From: Sphingomonadaceae bacterium
Lineage (GTDB): Bacteria; Pseudomonadota; Alphaproteobacteria; Sphingomonadales; Sphingomonadaceae
Assembly (NCBI GenBank): GCA_013821585.1
Contig: JACDGO010000104.1
Coordinates: forward strand, 1-7,017
Reading direction: 5' to 3'
DNA: 7,017 nucleotides
The notes under the pieces: generated by a model
Told to the model about the DNA's origin: nothing
What the model saw: only the letters and a program-made list of their open reading frames with translations
Database searches by the model: none
Position numbers and translations under genes: made by a program
In this document: piece after piece, positions 1 to 6,629 of the stretch
How positions within the stretch are numbered: the first letter of the stretch is position 1
Layout: the number at the start of each line of letters is the position of its first letter

Positions 1-2
1 GG

Positions 3-443
3 CCCGCACGCTTCGATGTCACGCTCGAACGACGGCTGCCCAACGTGCTGTCGGTCGGTGCGCTCGACATGGTCAACTTCGGGCCGATCGACAGCGTTCC
101 ACCGCAGTTCACGAACCGCAACCTTCACGTCCATAACGCGACCGTCACGCTGATGCGCACGACGGCCGAGGAGAATGTCGCCTGCGCGCAATGGATCGCG
201 CGCAAGCTCAATGCGCACCCGGATGCGCCGTTCACGATGCTGTTACCCGAAGGCGGAGTGTCCGAACTTGATAAGCCCGGCAATGCGTTCCACGATCCCG
301 AGGCGGACCGGGCTTTGTTTGGCGAACTGGAAAGAGCAGTGGCGCAGGGTACGCGCCGCCGGATCGTGCGCTACCGGCACCACATCAATGACCCGGCGTT
401 CGCCCAGGCGATCGTGGAAGAATTCCGCAAGGCTATGTACTGA
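3..443 (+). CDS. Tm-1-like / UPF0261 family protein, C-terminal part (5' end outside window)
   Basis: The reading frame is already open at the left edge (first full codon at base 3) and ends at TGA 441-443, giving about 146 residues of a family whose members usually have about 400. UPF0261 (PF06792) hallmarks are visible in order: a 'SVGALDMVNFG' stretch, 'HNATVTLMRTTAEEN', then 'LLPEGGVSELDKPG' followed by 'FHDPEADRALF', and a C-terminal 'INDPAFAQAIVEEF'. The family is cytosolic and related to the N-terminal half of tomato Tm-1, a protein that inhibits tobamovirus replication; the N-terminal domain is described as ATP-binding, but the bacterial reaction is not established to my knowledge. 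The gene lies 32 bases upstream of a TIM-barrel gene matching the other half of Tm-1, so the two products probably act together. There is no sign of decay in the visible part. The family call is firm; the function is unknown. Confidence 0.9.
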   Translation, partial: PARFDVTLERRLPNVLSVGALDMVNFGPIDSVPPQFTNRNLHVHNATVTLMRTTAEENVACAQWIARKLNAHPDAPFTMLLPEGGVSELDKPGNAFHDPEADRALFGELERAVAQGTRRRIVRYRHHINDPAFAQAIVEEFRKAMY

Positions 444-475
444 TACCGACTTAACTTACTTCTTTTGGGGGCTCC

Positions 476-1348
476 ATGCGCTGGAAACGTCAGGCAATTA
501 TATCCAGGTTCCGTGACAAGATTGCCGCCGGCAAGCCGATCGTCGGCGCCGGCGCAGGGACCGGTATTTCCGCGAAATGTGCCGAACAGGGCGGCGCCGA
601 CCTGTTGATCATCTATAATTCAGGCCGCTACCGGATGGCCGGGCGGGGCTCGCTGAGCGGCTTGCTGGCTTATGGCAATGCCAACGAAATCGTCCTCGAA
701 ATGGGCAAGGAAGTCCTGACCATCGTAGAGCACACGCCGGTGATGGCTGGCGTCAACGGCACCGACCCGTTCCTGCTGACCGCCCGCTTCCTGCGTGAGC
801 TAATCGAGATGGGGTTCAGCGGGGTCCAAAACTTCCCGACGGTTGGTCTGATCGACGGGTCGTTCCGGCAGAGCCTCGAGGAAACGGGGATGAGCTTCAG
901 CAAGGAAATCGACATGATCGCCGCTGCGCATGCGGTCGATTTGCTGACCACGCCTTATGTGTTCGACGAAGAACAGGCGCGGCAGATGGCGCGCGCCGGC
1001 GCCGACATCGTCGTCGCGCATATGGGATTGACCACCGGCGGGACGATCGGCGCGAAGACGTCGATGACGCTCGACGAAGCCGCCAACATCGTCAACGGCA
1101 TCATCGACGCCGCGTGCGGTGAGCGGTCGGATATCATCGTGCTTTGCCACGGCGGACCGATCTCCTCGCCCGACGACGTTGCGACGGTATTGCGCAAATG
1201 CCCAGCGGTCGACGGCTTCTTCGGCGCGACCTCAATGGAGCGGCTTCCCGCCGAAATCGCGATCACCGAACAGGTTCGCAAATTCTCGTCCTTGTCGCTC
1301 GGCAAGTCAGCCGCCTCCGAAAAATCGTCAATCCGGGCGACAGGATGA
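476..1348 (+). CDS. TIM-barrel protein, phosphoenolpyruvate hydrolase family (Tm-1 C-terminal-like)
   Basis: This is a 290-residue cytosolic protein of the PF09370 type, which has a TIM-barrel fold related to the phosphoenolpyruvate mutase/isocitrate lyase-like enzymes. Strong family motifs appear in order: 'GAGTGISAK' (residues 26-34), '[13 protein letters not shown]' (47-59), '[13 protein letters not shown]' (116-128), a 'LTTPYVF' and '[16 protein letters not shown]' block (about 158-190), 'LCHGGPI' (223-229) and '[14 protein letters not shown]' (247-260). Length is normal for the family. The ATG at 476 is effectively forced: an in-frame TAA lies at 452-454 and no other ATG occurs before residue 54. 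A G-run at 467-471 can serve as ribosome binding site. The gene follows the UPF0261 gene and overlaps the next one, so it is almost certainly co-transcribed with both. 'Phosphoenolpyruvate hydrolase' is a family label only; substrate and reaction are not known from the sequence. A link to C-C bond-cleaving or mutase chemistry is inferred from the fold. Confidence 0.93.
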   Translation: MRWKRQAIISRFRDKIAAGKPIVGAGAGTGISAKCAEQGGADLLIIYNSGRYRMAGRGSLSGLLAYGNANEIVLEMGKEVLTIVEHTPVMAGVNGTDPFLLTARFLRELIEMGFSGVQNFPTVGLIDGSFRQSLEETGMSFSKEIDMIAAAHAVDLLTTPYVFDEEQARQMARAGADIVVAHMGLTTGGTIGAKTSMTLDEAANIVNGIIDAACGERSDIIVLCHGGPISSPDDVATVLRKCPAVDGFFGATSMERLPAEIAITEQVRKFSSLSLGKSAASEKSSIRATG

Positions 1349-2592
1349 TGCAGCTTCGTACCCGCATTGTAGCGCTATCGCTGGCGGCGAGCGCGCTGGT
1401 TGCGCCGGCACTCGCCTGTGCGGCCGACAAGCCGGTGATCGTCCTGATCGGCGCTCGCGAACAGGGCTATCCGGCGGGCGAACATGATTTTCCCGATGGC
1501 GTGTTGAAACTCGAGCGGCTGATCAAGGCGTCGGCGGCGTTCGCCGACGCTAAGGCGGTGGTCAGATCCTATCCGGTGGGCTTCCCAAAAAATCTAACCG
1601 AGATTGACGACGCGTCGGTGGTGGTACTCTATTTGGGCGTGACGAAGGGACCGGACGGTCGCCGCAGCCCGCTCCAGGAGCCTGCGGTCAAGGCAGAGCT
1701 TGGCAAGCTGATGGCGCGCGGCGTCGGGTTGGTCGCGCTGCACCAGGCATTTACGCTTCCGGAGAAAAGCGCCGACTTACCGCTCGCCGATTGGCTGGGT
1801 GGGGTGCGCGTCGATACCGACCGTACCACCGAGATCGCACCCGTGACCGTCGCCGCCAAGGGTCATCCGGTCGCGCGCGGCCTCGGCGCGTTCGAGACGC
1901 TCGACGAATTCTATCCGACAATCAGCTTTGGCCACACCACCCGCGTCACACCGATCCTGAACGCGCATATCCATACCCAATATGCTAACGGCAAACCGAC
2001 CTTCGCCGACCCGGCGGAGAACGCAGTCGTCGCATGGGCTAACGAACGGGCGGACGGCGGACGCGCATTCGGTTACGCGGGGCTCCACTATCTGCTCGCG
2101 CTCGACGACCCGCAGGTCCGAAAATTGCTGCTCAACGCGATCCTGTGGACGGCCAAGGGCGATGTGCCCCCGGGCGGGGTCACTGCGCCGTCGATCCCGG
2201 TGCTGACGAAGGACGGTCACCTGCCGCAGCCCGAGCAACGCTACCTGCTGACCGCGAGCGAGGCCAAACCCGAAGCGCAGCCGTGGGGCGAGCTCGTCTG
2301 GTACGCCTCACGCGCGCTCGGTAATTCGACGCATGTCACCACCGGCCAGGCGACGATCCGCGCCGGCCAGTCGAACCCGGCGCACTGGCACCCGAATTGC
2401 GACGAGGTCCTGCACGTTCTCCAGGGCCGGATCATGAACCGGATCGGCGACAAGGAATTCGAGATGAAGGCGGGCGATACCGTCGTCATTCCCGAAGGCA
2501 TTGTACACAATGCGCATAACATCGGCACCGAGGATGCCGTGCTTTCAATAGCTTACAACTCCGCCGACCGCGTTGCGATCGGGGAGAACTGA
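1345..2592 (+). CDS. Secreted ThuA-like domain / cupin fusion protein
   Basis: A 415-residue protein. The frame stays open upstream, but the start is placed at the ATGATG at 1345-1350 because a clear signal peptide follows (Arg5, Arg7, then an Ala/Leu-rich core and 'ALACAAD', cleavage near residue 26-27) and because it gives a 4-base overlap with the preceding stop. Cys25 lacks a good lipobox, so export to the periplasm is likelier than lipidation. Residues about 30-270 resemble ThuA (PF06283, class-I glutamine-amidotransferase-like fold): '[11 protein letters not shown]', 'WLGG', 'HPVARGL...LDEFY' and the closing '[13 protein letters not shown]'. Residues about 330-410 form a cupin: H347-W-H349 with E354 (motif 1) and P383-x-G385-x-x-H388-x-x-x-N392 (motif 2), so the four expected metal ligands are present. 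ThuA proteins are linked to sugar metabolism (trehalose utilisation in rhizobia, ketosugar handling), usually without a cupin. The reaction here is unknown. It is the last gene before the receptor's leader region. Confidence 0.9.
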   Translation: MMQLRTRIVALSLAASALVAPALACAADKPVIVLIGAREQGYPAGEHDFPDGVLKLERLIKASAAFADAKAVVRSYPVGFPKNLTEIDDASVVVLYLGVTKGPDGRRSPLQEPAVKAELGKLMARGVGLVALHQAFTLPEKSADLPLADWLGGVRVDTDRTTEIAPVTVAAKGHPVARGLGAFETLDEFYPTISFGHTTRVTPILNAHIHTQYANGKPTFADPAENAVVAWANERADGGRAFGYAGLHYLLALDDPQVRKLLLNAILWTAKGDVPPGGVTAPSIPVLTKDGHLPQPEQRYLLTASEAKPEAQPWGELVWYASRALGNSTHVTTGQATIRAGQSNPAHWHPNCDEVLHVLQGRIMNRIGDKEFEMKAGDTVVIPEGIVHNAHNIGTEDAVLSIAYNSADRVAIGEN

Positions 2593-2689
2593 CAAATTTT
2601 TAGTATTTGGGTTGAGTAACCGCCGAACAAAAATTTCGCAGATGTGATTCTGCGAGAGGCGGAGCTTTGTTAAAAAAACGGAGGGATAT
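2593..2689 (+). promoter_or_regulatory. AT-rich leader of the receptor gene with inverted repeats
   Basis: This 97-base gap is the longest non-coding stretch in the window and is markedly richer in A/T than its surroundings. It holds a perfect 7-base inverted repeat, TCGCAGA (2636-2642) and TCTGCGA (2649-2655), around the 6-base spacer TGTGAT. A looser pair, AAATTTTT (2594-2601) and AAAAATTT (2629-2636), flanks the first half. An A-run at 2672-2678 precedes the Shine-Dalgarno GGAGGG (2680-2685), four bases before the ATG. The repeat could be an operator or an mRNA hairpin; no T-run follows, so it does not look like a terminator. No convincing -35/-10 pair was found (a TTGAGT at 2612-2617 has no good partner). 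A separate promoter for the receptor is plausible but unproven. Confidence 0.4.
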
Positions 2690-5600
2690 ATGACCTACAA
2701 CGCTCGTCGCAACAACTATATGAAGTCAGTTGCGTTCCTTGCGCTCGCCATCGGGTTGTCTTACCCGGCAATCGCGCAGACGCTGCCCGCGCCAAACGCC
2801 GACCAAACGGTCTCGACCGAGGCGCAGAAACAGGCGGCCGAGGACGATGGCAGCGCGCCCGCCCAAAGCGACATCATCGTAACCGGAACGAGCATCCGCG
2901 GCGCTCCCGCCGTCGGGTCGAACTTGATCAGCATCGGCCGCGACGCGATCGAGGACAATGCGGTTCAGACCGTCCAGCAGTTGCTCAAGACGGTCCCGGC
3001 GATCGGCGGTGCGCAGGGGGCCGGACAGGGCAGTTTCGCGGCGAACGATTCCGCTGGCGCCGCAGTGCCCCAGATCCACGGCCTGGGCGGCTCCAATAGC
3101 TCCTCGACGCTGGTCGTAGTCGACGGCCACCGTTTCCCGCTGACGGGCCTCATCCGCAACCTGCCCGACCCGAACTTCATCCCGACCAACGCGATCGAGC
3201 GTGTCGAGGTGCTCGCGGAGGGTGCATCGTCGATCTACGGCTCGGACGCGACCGCCGGCGTGCTCAATTTCATCACACGGCGTAATATTAACAAGCTCGA
3301 GCTCAACGCACAGTACGGCTTCGCTGACAACTACAAGCAGTGGAGCGTGGGTGCCGCTTATGGGCATCGCTGGGACACGGGCGGCTTCGGTCTGTTCTAC
3401 ACCTATTCGGAACGCGGCGACCTGCTGGGTGCCGACCGTCCGCTGACACTTGCCGATCAGCGCGCGCGAGGGGGCACCAACTTCGGTAACTTCGCTTGCT
3501 CGCCCGCGACTTTCCAGCCGGCTGGCAGCACGACGATTTTCACTTCGCCTTACGGCGCAGCGAACGGCATCGCCAACGCGCAGGCCAACGCGCCCTGCGA
3601 GCAGTCGAAATACGCCAGCATAATTCCGCAGGAACGCCGACATTCGGTCATGTTCAAGGTCGACCAGAACATCGGCGACCGGCTAAAGCTCAATGCCGAT
3701 ATCGTCTATTCGCTCCGCAACAACGTGCAGCGCAATGCGGTGGCGGTCGCGTCGAGCACAGGCGCCGGGCCGTCGTCGCAGCTGATCACGGCGACCGTAT
3801 TCGGACCCGGCAGCGGCAAGGGCGGCCAGATCAACCCCTTCTTCGTCACGCCAACTGGCACGACGGCGACTAGCGGCACAATCCGTTTCGACGCCAACGG
3901 GCTGTTCCCCGACGGATCCCGGCTGCTTAGCCGGTCGGAGACCTTCTACGGCTACGCTAACGCCGAATATGAGCTGACCGACAATTGGCGTCTAACTGGC
4001 TTCGTGGTGGCCGGGTTCAATAATTCGAAGGCAACGATTACGGGCTCGCTGTGTCAGAGCTGTCTGCTGCTCGCGCTCAACGGCTCGACCAACGCGAACG
4101 GCAACCTGACGCAGCCATCCATTCCCAACACCAATGTACTCGTCACCAACGTTCCGCTGACCACGGCTAACGCGGTCGATGTGTGGAATCCGCTGGCGAC
4201 CAATCGCACGTCGCCGGCGGTCCTGGCACGGTTGCGGGATTCGTTGAACTTCCAGGCATCGCGTCAGACCATCCAGCAATATAACCTGAAGGTGGACGGT
4301 ACGCTGCTCGAAAATTGGGCCGGTTCAGTGAAGCTCGCACTCGGCACCGACATCGTCCGTTATACTCAGGATGCCGAAGTGGTCGAACCCAACAACACAG
4401 GTCCGTCCAGTTCGGGATCGAGCTACAATTCATACCGCTACGAGCGCAACGTCGCCGCCATATTCGGCGAATTGCTGGTGCCGATTGTGTCGCCGGAGAT
4501 GGGCGTGCCGTTCGCGCGGCGCATCGACATCAATGTGTCGGGTCGGCTCGACCATTATAACGAGTTCGGGAACATCAAGAATCCCAAGGTCGCGGCGAAT
4601 TGGGAAGTGGTCGAGGGCCTGAAGTTCCGCGGCAATTACTCCACTTCGTTCGTGGCGCCGCAATTCTCGACCTATGGCCCCGACGTGTTGAGCGGCATCG
4701 GCGGGCGCTCGATCGACACCTTTTTTGGACCGCAGAACGGTACGCTCAACGTACCGCTCGATCGTTATCCCGAAGCCCGCGCGATCCCGGGCTGCAACAC
4801 GGCTGGACAGGCGGTATGCGTGCTGGGCACGGCCTCGATCGCGGGTATGCGCCTCGATGGCGCCAATCCCGATGTGAAGCCGTCGACTGGCAGCACTTGG
4901 GCGCTCGGAGCGGACTTCAATCCGACCTTCGCGCCAGGTCTGACCGCTAGCCTTACCTACTGGCACACCACGATAAACGGCACGTCGGGCGGGCCTCCGC
5001 TGGGGCTAGTGGTCAATTCGACGGCGTTCCACGATCTGCTGAAGATTTATCCCAACGGCGCCACGGCGGCGGAGATCGAGGCGTATCGCGGTGGCCGTCG
5101 TCAGCGCTCACCGCTGTCGTCGGGTCCGATCTACTTCGGCTTGGATTTCCGAAACTTCAACGTTTACTACCTGTTCGTCGAAGGTATCGATTTCGATGTT
5201 CACTACCGCCACAGGTTTGACTGGGGCGGCATCAATGGCGGCATCTCCGGTACGTATAAGACCAAATTCGACCAGAATGCCGGCCCCGGCGAGCCCACGT
5301 TCAGCGTACTCAACAAGAATCGGTTCGACGGCACTTTCCCAACGCTCCGCACCGACCTTCGCGCTGATCTGGGGCTCGATGTCGGCGCCTTCTCGGCGAG
5401 CACGTTCGTCAACTACACGGGGGGCTTCACGTTTTTCGGCTCGACCGCGCTTAACCCGGTGACGACGACGAATGGGGCGCCGACCGGCGGCGGTGACAAC
5501 GTCAAGTCGTACATGACGGTCGACCTCAACCTGACATACAAGTTCGGCGACGCACTGCCCGGACAGCCGAGCGTGTTCGTCAACATCCAGAACCTATTTG

Positions 5601-5701
5601 ACCGCTACCCGCCGTTCGAGAACACCGCGTCGGGATACGACAATTTCGTCTCATTCGTCCTCGGACGCCAGATCACCGCGGGCTTGCGCTTAAAGTTCTG
5701 A
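2690..5701 (+). CDS. TonB-dependent outer-membrane receptor
   Basis: A 1003-residue outer-membrane, energy-coupled importer. The signal peptide runs to about A29|Q30 ('MKSVAFLALAIGLSYPAIA' core). The TonB box is 'DIIVTG' (61-66). The plug domain spans about 75-200, with 'LVVVDGHRFP' (about 141-150) and 'IERVEVLAEGASSIYGSDA' (169-187); the beta-barrel follows and ends with 'LRLKF', the terminal Phe being the usual outer-membrane assembly signal. No N-terminal STN signalling domain is present, so direct sigma/anti-sigma signalling is unlikely. The six cysteines fall in three near pairs (270/303, 455/458, 702/710), probably disulfides in surface loops. The start at 2690 has a strong GGAGGG; a second ATG at 2720 (Met11) begins a neater signal peptide but lacks its own ribosome binding site. 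Family and length fit the large sphingomonad receptors, which import siderophores, sugars, aromatics or metal chelates; the ligand cannot be read from the sequence. The neighbours suggest it feeds the catabolic genes around it. Confidence 0.97.
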   Translation: MTYNARRNNYMKSVAFLALAIGLSYPAIAQTLPAPNADQTVSTEAQKQAAEDDGSAPAQSDIIVTGTSIRGAPAVGSNLISIGRDAIEDNAVQTVQQLLKTVPAIGGAQGAGQGSFAANDSAGAAVPQIHGLGGSNSSSTLVVVDGHRFPLTGLIRNLPDPNFIPTNAIERVEVLAEGASSIYGSDATAGVLNFITRRNINKLELNAQYGFADNYKQWSVGAAYGHRWDTGGFGLFYTYSERGDLLGADRPLTLADQRARGGTNFGNFACSPATFQPAGSTTIFTSPYGAANGIANAQANAPCEQSKYASIIPQERRHSVMFKVDQNIGDRLKLNADIVYSLRNNVQRNAVAVASSTGAGPSSQLITATVFGPGSGKGGQINPFFVTPTGTTATSGTIRFDANGLFPDGSRLLSRSETFYGYANAEYELTDNWRLTGFVVAGFNNSKATITGSLCQSCLLLALNGSTNANGNLTQPSIPNTNVLVTNVPLTTANAVDVWNPLATNRTSPAVLARLRDSLNFQASRQTIQQYNLKVDGTLLENWAGSVKLALGTDIVRYTQDAEVVEPNNTGPSSSGSSYNSYRYERNVAAIFGELLVPIVSPEMGVPFARRIDINVSGRLDHYNEFGNIKNPKVAANWEVVEGLKFRGNYSTSFVAPQFSTYGPDVLSGIGGRSIDTFFGPQNGTLNVPLDRYPEARAIPGCNTAGQAVCVLGTASIAGMRLDGANPDVKPSTGSTWALGADFNPTFAPGLTASLTYWHTTINGTSGGPPLGLVVNSTAFHDLLKIYPNGATAAEIEAYRGGRRQRSPLSSGPIYFGLDFRNFNVYYLFVEGIDFDVHYRHRFDWGGINGGISGTYKTKFDQNAGPGEPTFSVLNKNRFDGTFPTLRTDLRADLGLDVGAFSASTFVNYTGGFTFFGSTALNPVTTTNGAPTGGGDNVKSYMTVDLNLTYKFGDALPGQPSVFVNIQNLFDRYPPFENTASGYDNFVSFVLGRQITAGLRLKF

Positions 5702-5711
5702 CAAATTCGCA

Positions 5712-5742
5712 TCCGGCCGGTCTCCGCGATAGGCTGGCCGGA
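5712..5742 (+). terminator. Strong intergenic hairpin after the receptor gene
   Basis: TCCGGCCGGTCT (5712-5723) pairs with AGGCTGGCCGGA (5731-5742) over 12 positions, including two G-U wobbles, around a 7-base loop (5724-5730). It begins 11 bases after the receptor stop codon. No T-run follows (next bases AACTTAAC), so it is not a classical intrinsic terminator. It could be a partial terminator or attenuator, or protect the 3' end of the receptor message, lowering or separating expression of the downstream genes. Confidence 0.45.
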
Positions 5743-5762
5743 AACTTAACTGGGGACAATCA

Positions 5763-6245
5763 ATGAAAAACATACTCGCGCTAGCCGTGATCGCGCTTGT
5801 CGCCGCGGTCTCGAGCGTAATCTGCGCGCGGCTGTCGATACCGGTGTGGACGATGTTTATCGGCTGGATCGCGTTCGTCGCCGGTGGGATGAACGCGAGG
5901 ACGGCCGCGCCGACATATGTGTGCTGTATCCTCGGCCTCATCGAAGGGGTCATCGGCACGGCGCTGATTTCGGGCGGCGCCGCGGCGCTCGGGACGGACC
6001 TGGCGCTGCTGGTCGGGGTTTTCATCATCGTGTTCGCCGCGCTGCTCGCGCAATATCTACCGTTCGCAAGCCTAGTGATCTGTTATTTCATCGGCATGAC
6101 CACTTTTTTCGCGTCGGGCCTGCCGCTGGTGATGGCGAGCGGGGTCACGCTTGGCGCGGGGTTGCTCGCGGGCGTTCTGTCGGGGTTAATCGCGGTGACG
6201 ATAGCGGGGATGATATCCCGCGACCCAAGCGCGGATGCGGCGTGA
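5763..6245 (+). CDS. Small multi-span membrane protein, DUF1097-like
   Basis: A 160-residue, very hydrophobic inner-membrane protein with about six potential membrane segments (roughly residues 4-22, 27-45, 51-72, 79-99, 101-119 and 122-150) joined by very short loops. Size, segment layout and the 'FIGW' (32-35) and 'YFIGMTTFFASG' (108-119) stretches resemble the DUF1097 family (Escherichia coli YcdZ type), which has no established function. The ATG at 5763 follows a GGGGA at 5752-5756. It lies 61 bases after the receptor gene, with a hairpin between them, and only 24 bases before the cytochrome c start, so it is likely co-transcribed with the latter. Its place beside an outer-membrane receptor makes an inner-membrane transport role thinkable, but this is inference from position only. 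The family call rests on recalled resemblance and is moderately sure; that it is a real membrane protein is nearly certain. Confidence 0.8.
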   Translation: MKNILALAVIALVAAVSSVICARLSIPVWTMFIGWIAFVAGGMNARTAAPTYVCCILGLIEGVIGTALISGGAAALGTDLALLVGVFIIVFAALLAQYLPFASLVICYFIGMTTFFASGLPLVMASGVTLGAGLLAGVLSGLIAVTIAGMISRDPSADAA

Positions 6246-6269
6246 CGTAGAGAGACAGGAGCGTTCGTG

Positions 6270-6578
6270 ATGTCGAGTGTAAAGCGTATCGTGTTCGCCA
6301 GCGGGATTGCTGGGTTCGCCGCGATTGGCCTGTCGCCTGCGCTGTTTGCGCAGGAGGCGCCGTCCGAAGGCGGGCGCGCACTCTTCAATCAGCATTGCAG
6401 CGCGTGCCACACGCTGGAGAATGCGACCAATCAGCACCTGCCCGAAAGTAAGTGGCGCGGCATAGTCACGCGCATGATCGACAACGGCGCGGAAATAACG
6501 CCTGCTGACCAGGAAGTGATCGTCGGCTATTTGGCCAAGAACTACGGGGCGCCCGCTACACCGGCGACGCCGAAATAG
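6270..6578 (+). CDS. Small secreted mono-haem cytochrome c
   Basis: A 102-residue protein with a signal peptide (Lys5-Arg6, hydrophobic core, cleavage near 'ALFA|QE', residue 27), so it acts in the periplasm. The single haem site is C43-S-A-C46-H47; Met69 in 'WRGIVTRMIDNGAEI' is the likely sixth ligand, and 'IVGYLAKNYG' (84-93) forms the closing helix typical of small class-I cytochromes. The 'W..IV.RM...GA.I' spacing recalls haem domains that serve periplasmic quinoprotein or molybdenum dehydrogenases, so a role accepting electrons from a periplasmic dehydrogenase is likely; none is encoded in this window. The ATG at 6270 is preferred over the in-frame GTG at 6267, because CAGGAG (6256-6261) sits 8 bases before it. 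The C-terminus is a short Ala/Pro/Thr tail. Confidence 0.93.
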   Translation: MSSVKRIVFASGIAGFAAIGLSPALFAQEAPSEGGRALFNQHCSACHTLENATNQHLPESKWRGIVTRMIDNGAEITPADQEVIVGYLAKNYGAPATPATPK

Positions 6579-6587
6579 GGTTTGCGT

Positions 6588-6606
6588 GGCCGGTCGCCGA
6601 CCGGCC
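6588..6606 (+). terminator. Perfect GC-rich hairpin between cytochrome c and formate dehydrogenase genes
   Basis: GGCCGGTC (6588-6595) and GACCGGCC (6599-6606) form a perfect 8-base stem with a 3-base loop, starting 9 bases after the cytochrome stop codon. A weaker second stem, CGATC/GATCG (6609-6613 with 6620-6624), follows directly and runs close to the next start. There is no T-run. It may act as an attenuator or processing site, or simply be an intergenic fold; the next gene starts 23 bases later. Confidence 0.4.
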
Positions 6607-6629
6607 CGCGATCCGCTGCGATCGGAATC

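Noticed and set aside
444..475. Pyrimidine-rich ACTTAACTTACTTCTTTT run before the TIM-barrel gene
   Set aside because: There is no stem before the T-rich stretch, so it is not a terminator; it is just a short intercistronic spacer with a G-rich ribosome binding site.
1144..1344. Upstream in-frame extension of the ThuA-cupin gene
   Set aside because: It would overlap the conserved end of the TIM-barrel gene by about 200 bases, and the extension is Arg-rich with no family resemblance; a clear signal peptide starts at 1345.
2612..2640. TTGAGT as a possible -35 box for the receptor gene
   Set aside because: At 16-18 bases downstream there is no acceptable -10 box, so no promoter is claimed at this position.
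2726..3643. Long open frame of 305 codons on the - strand inside the receptor gene
   Set aside because: It lies wholly opposite the receptor's signal peptide, plug and early barrel, its product is Arg/Ala/Val-rich without any recognisable domain, and such antisense frames are expected in GC-rich coding DNA.
2590..5707. Identical TGACAAATT at the stop codons of the ThuA-cupin gene (2590-2598) and the receptor gene (5699-5707)
   Set aside because: Nine shared bases including the stop codon are too few to call a repeat or recombination scar; probably chance.
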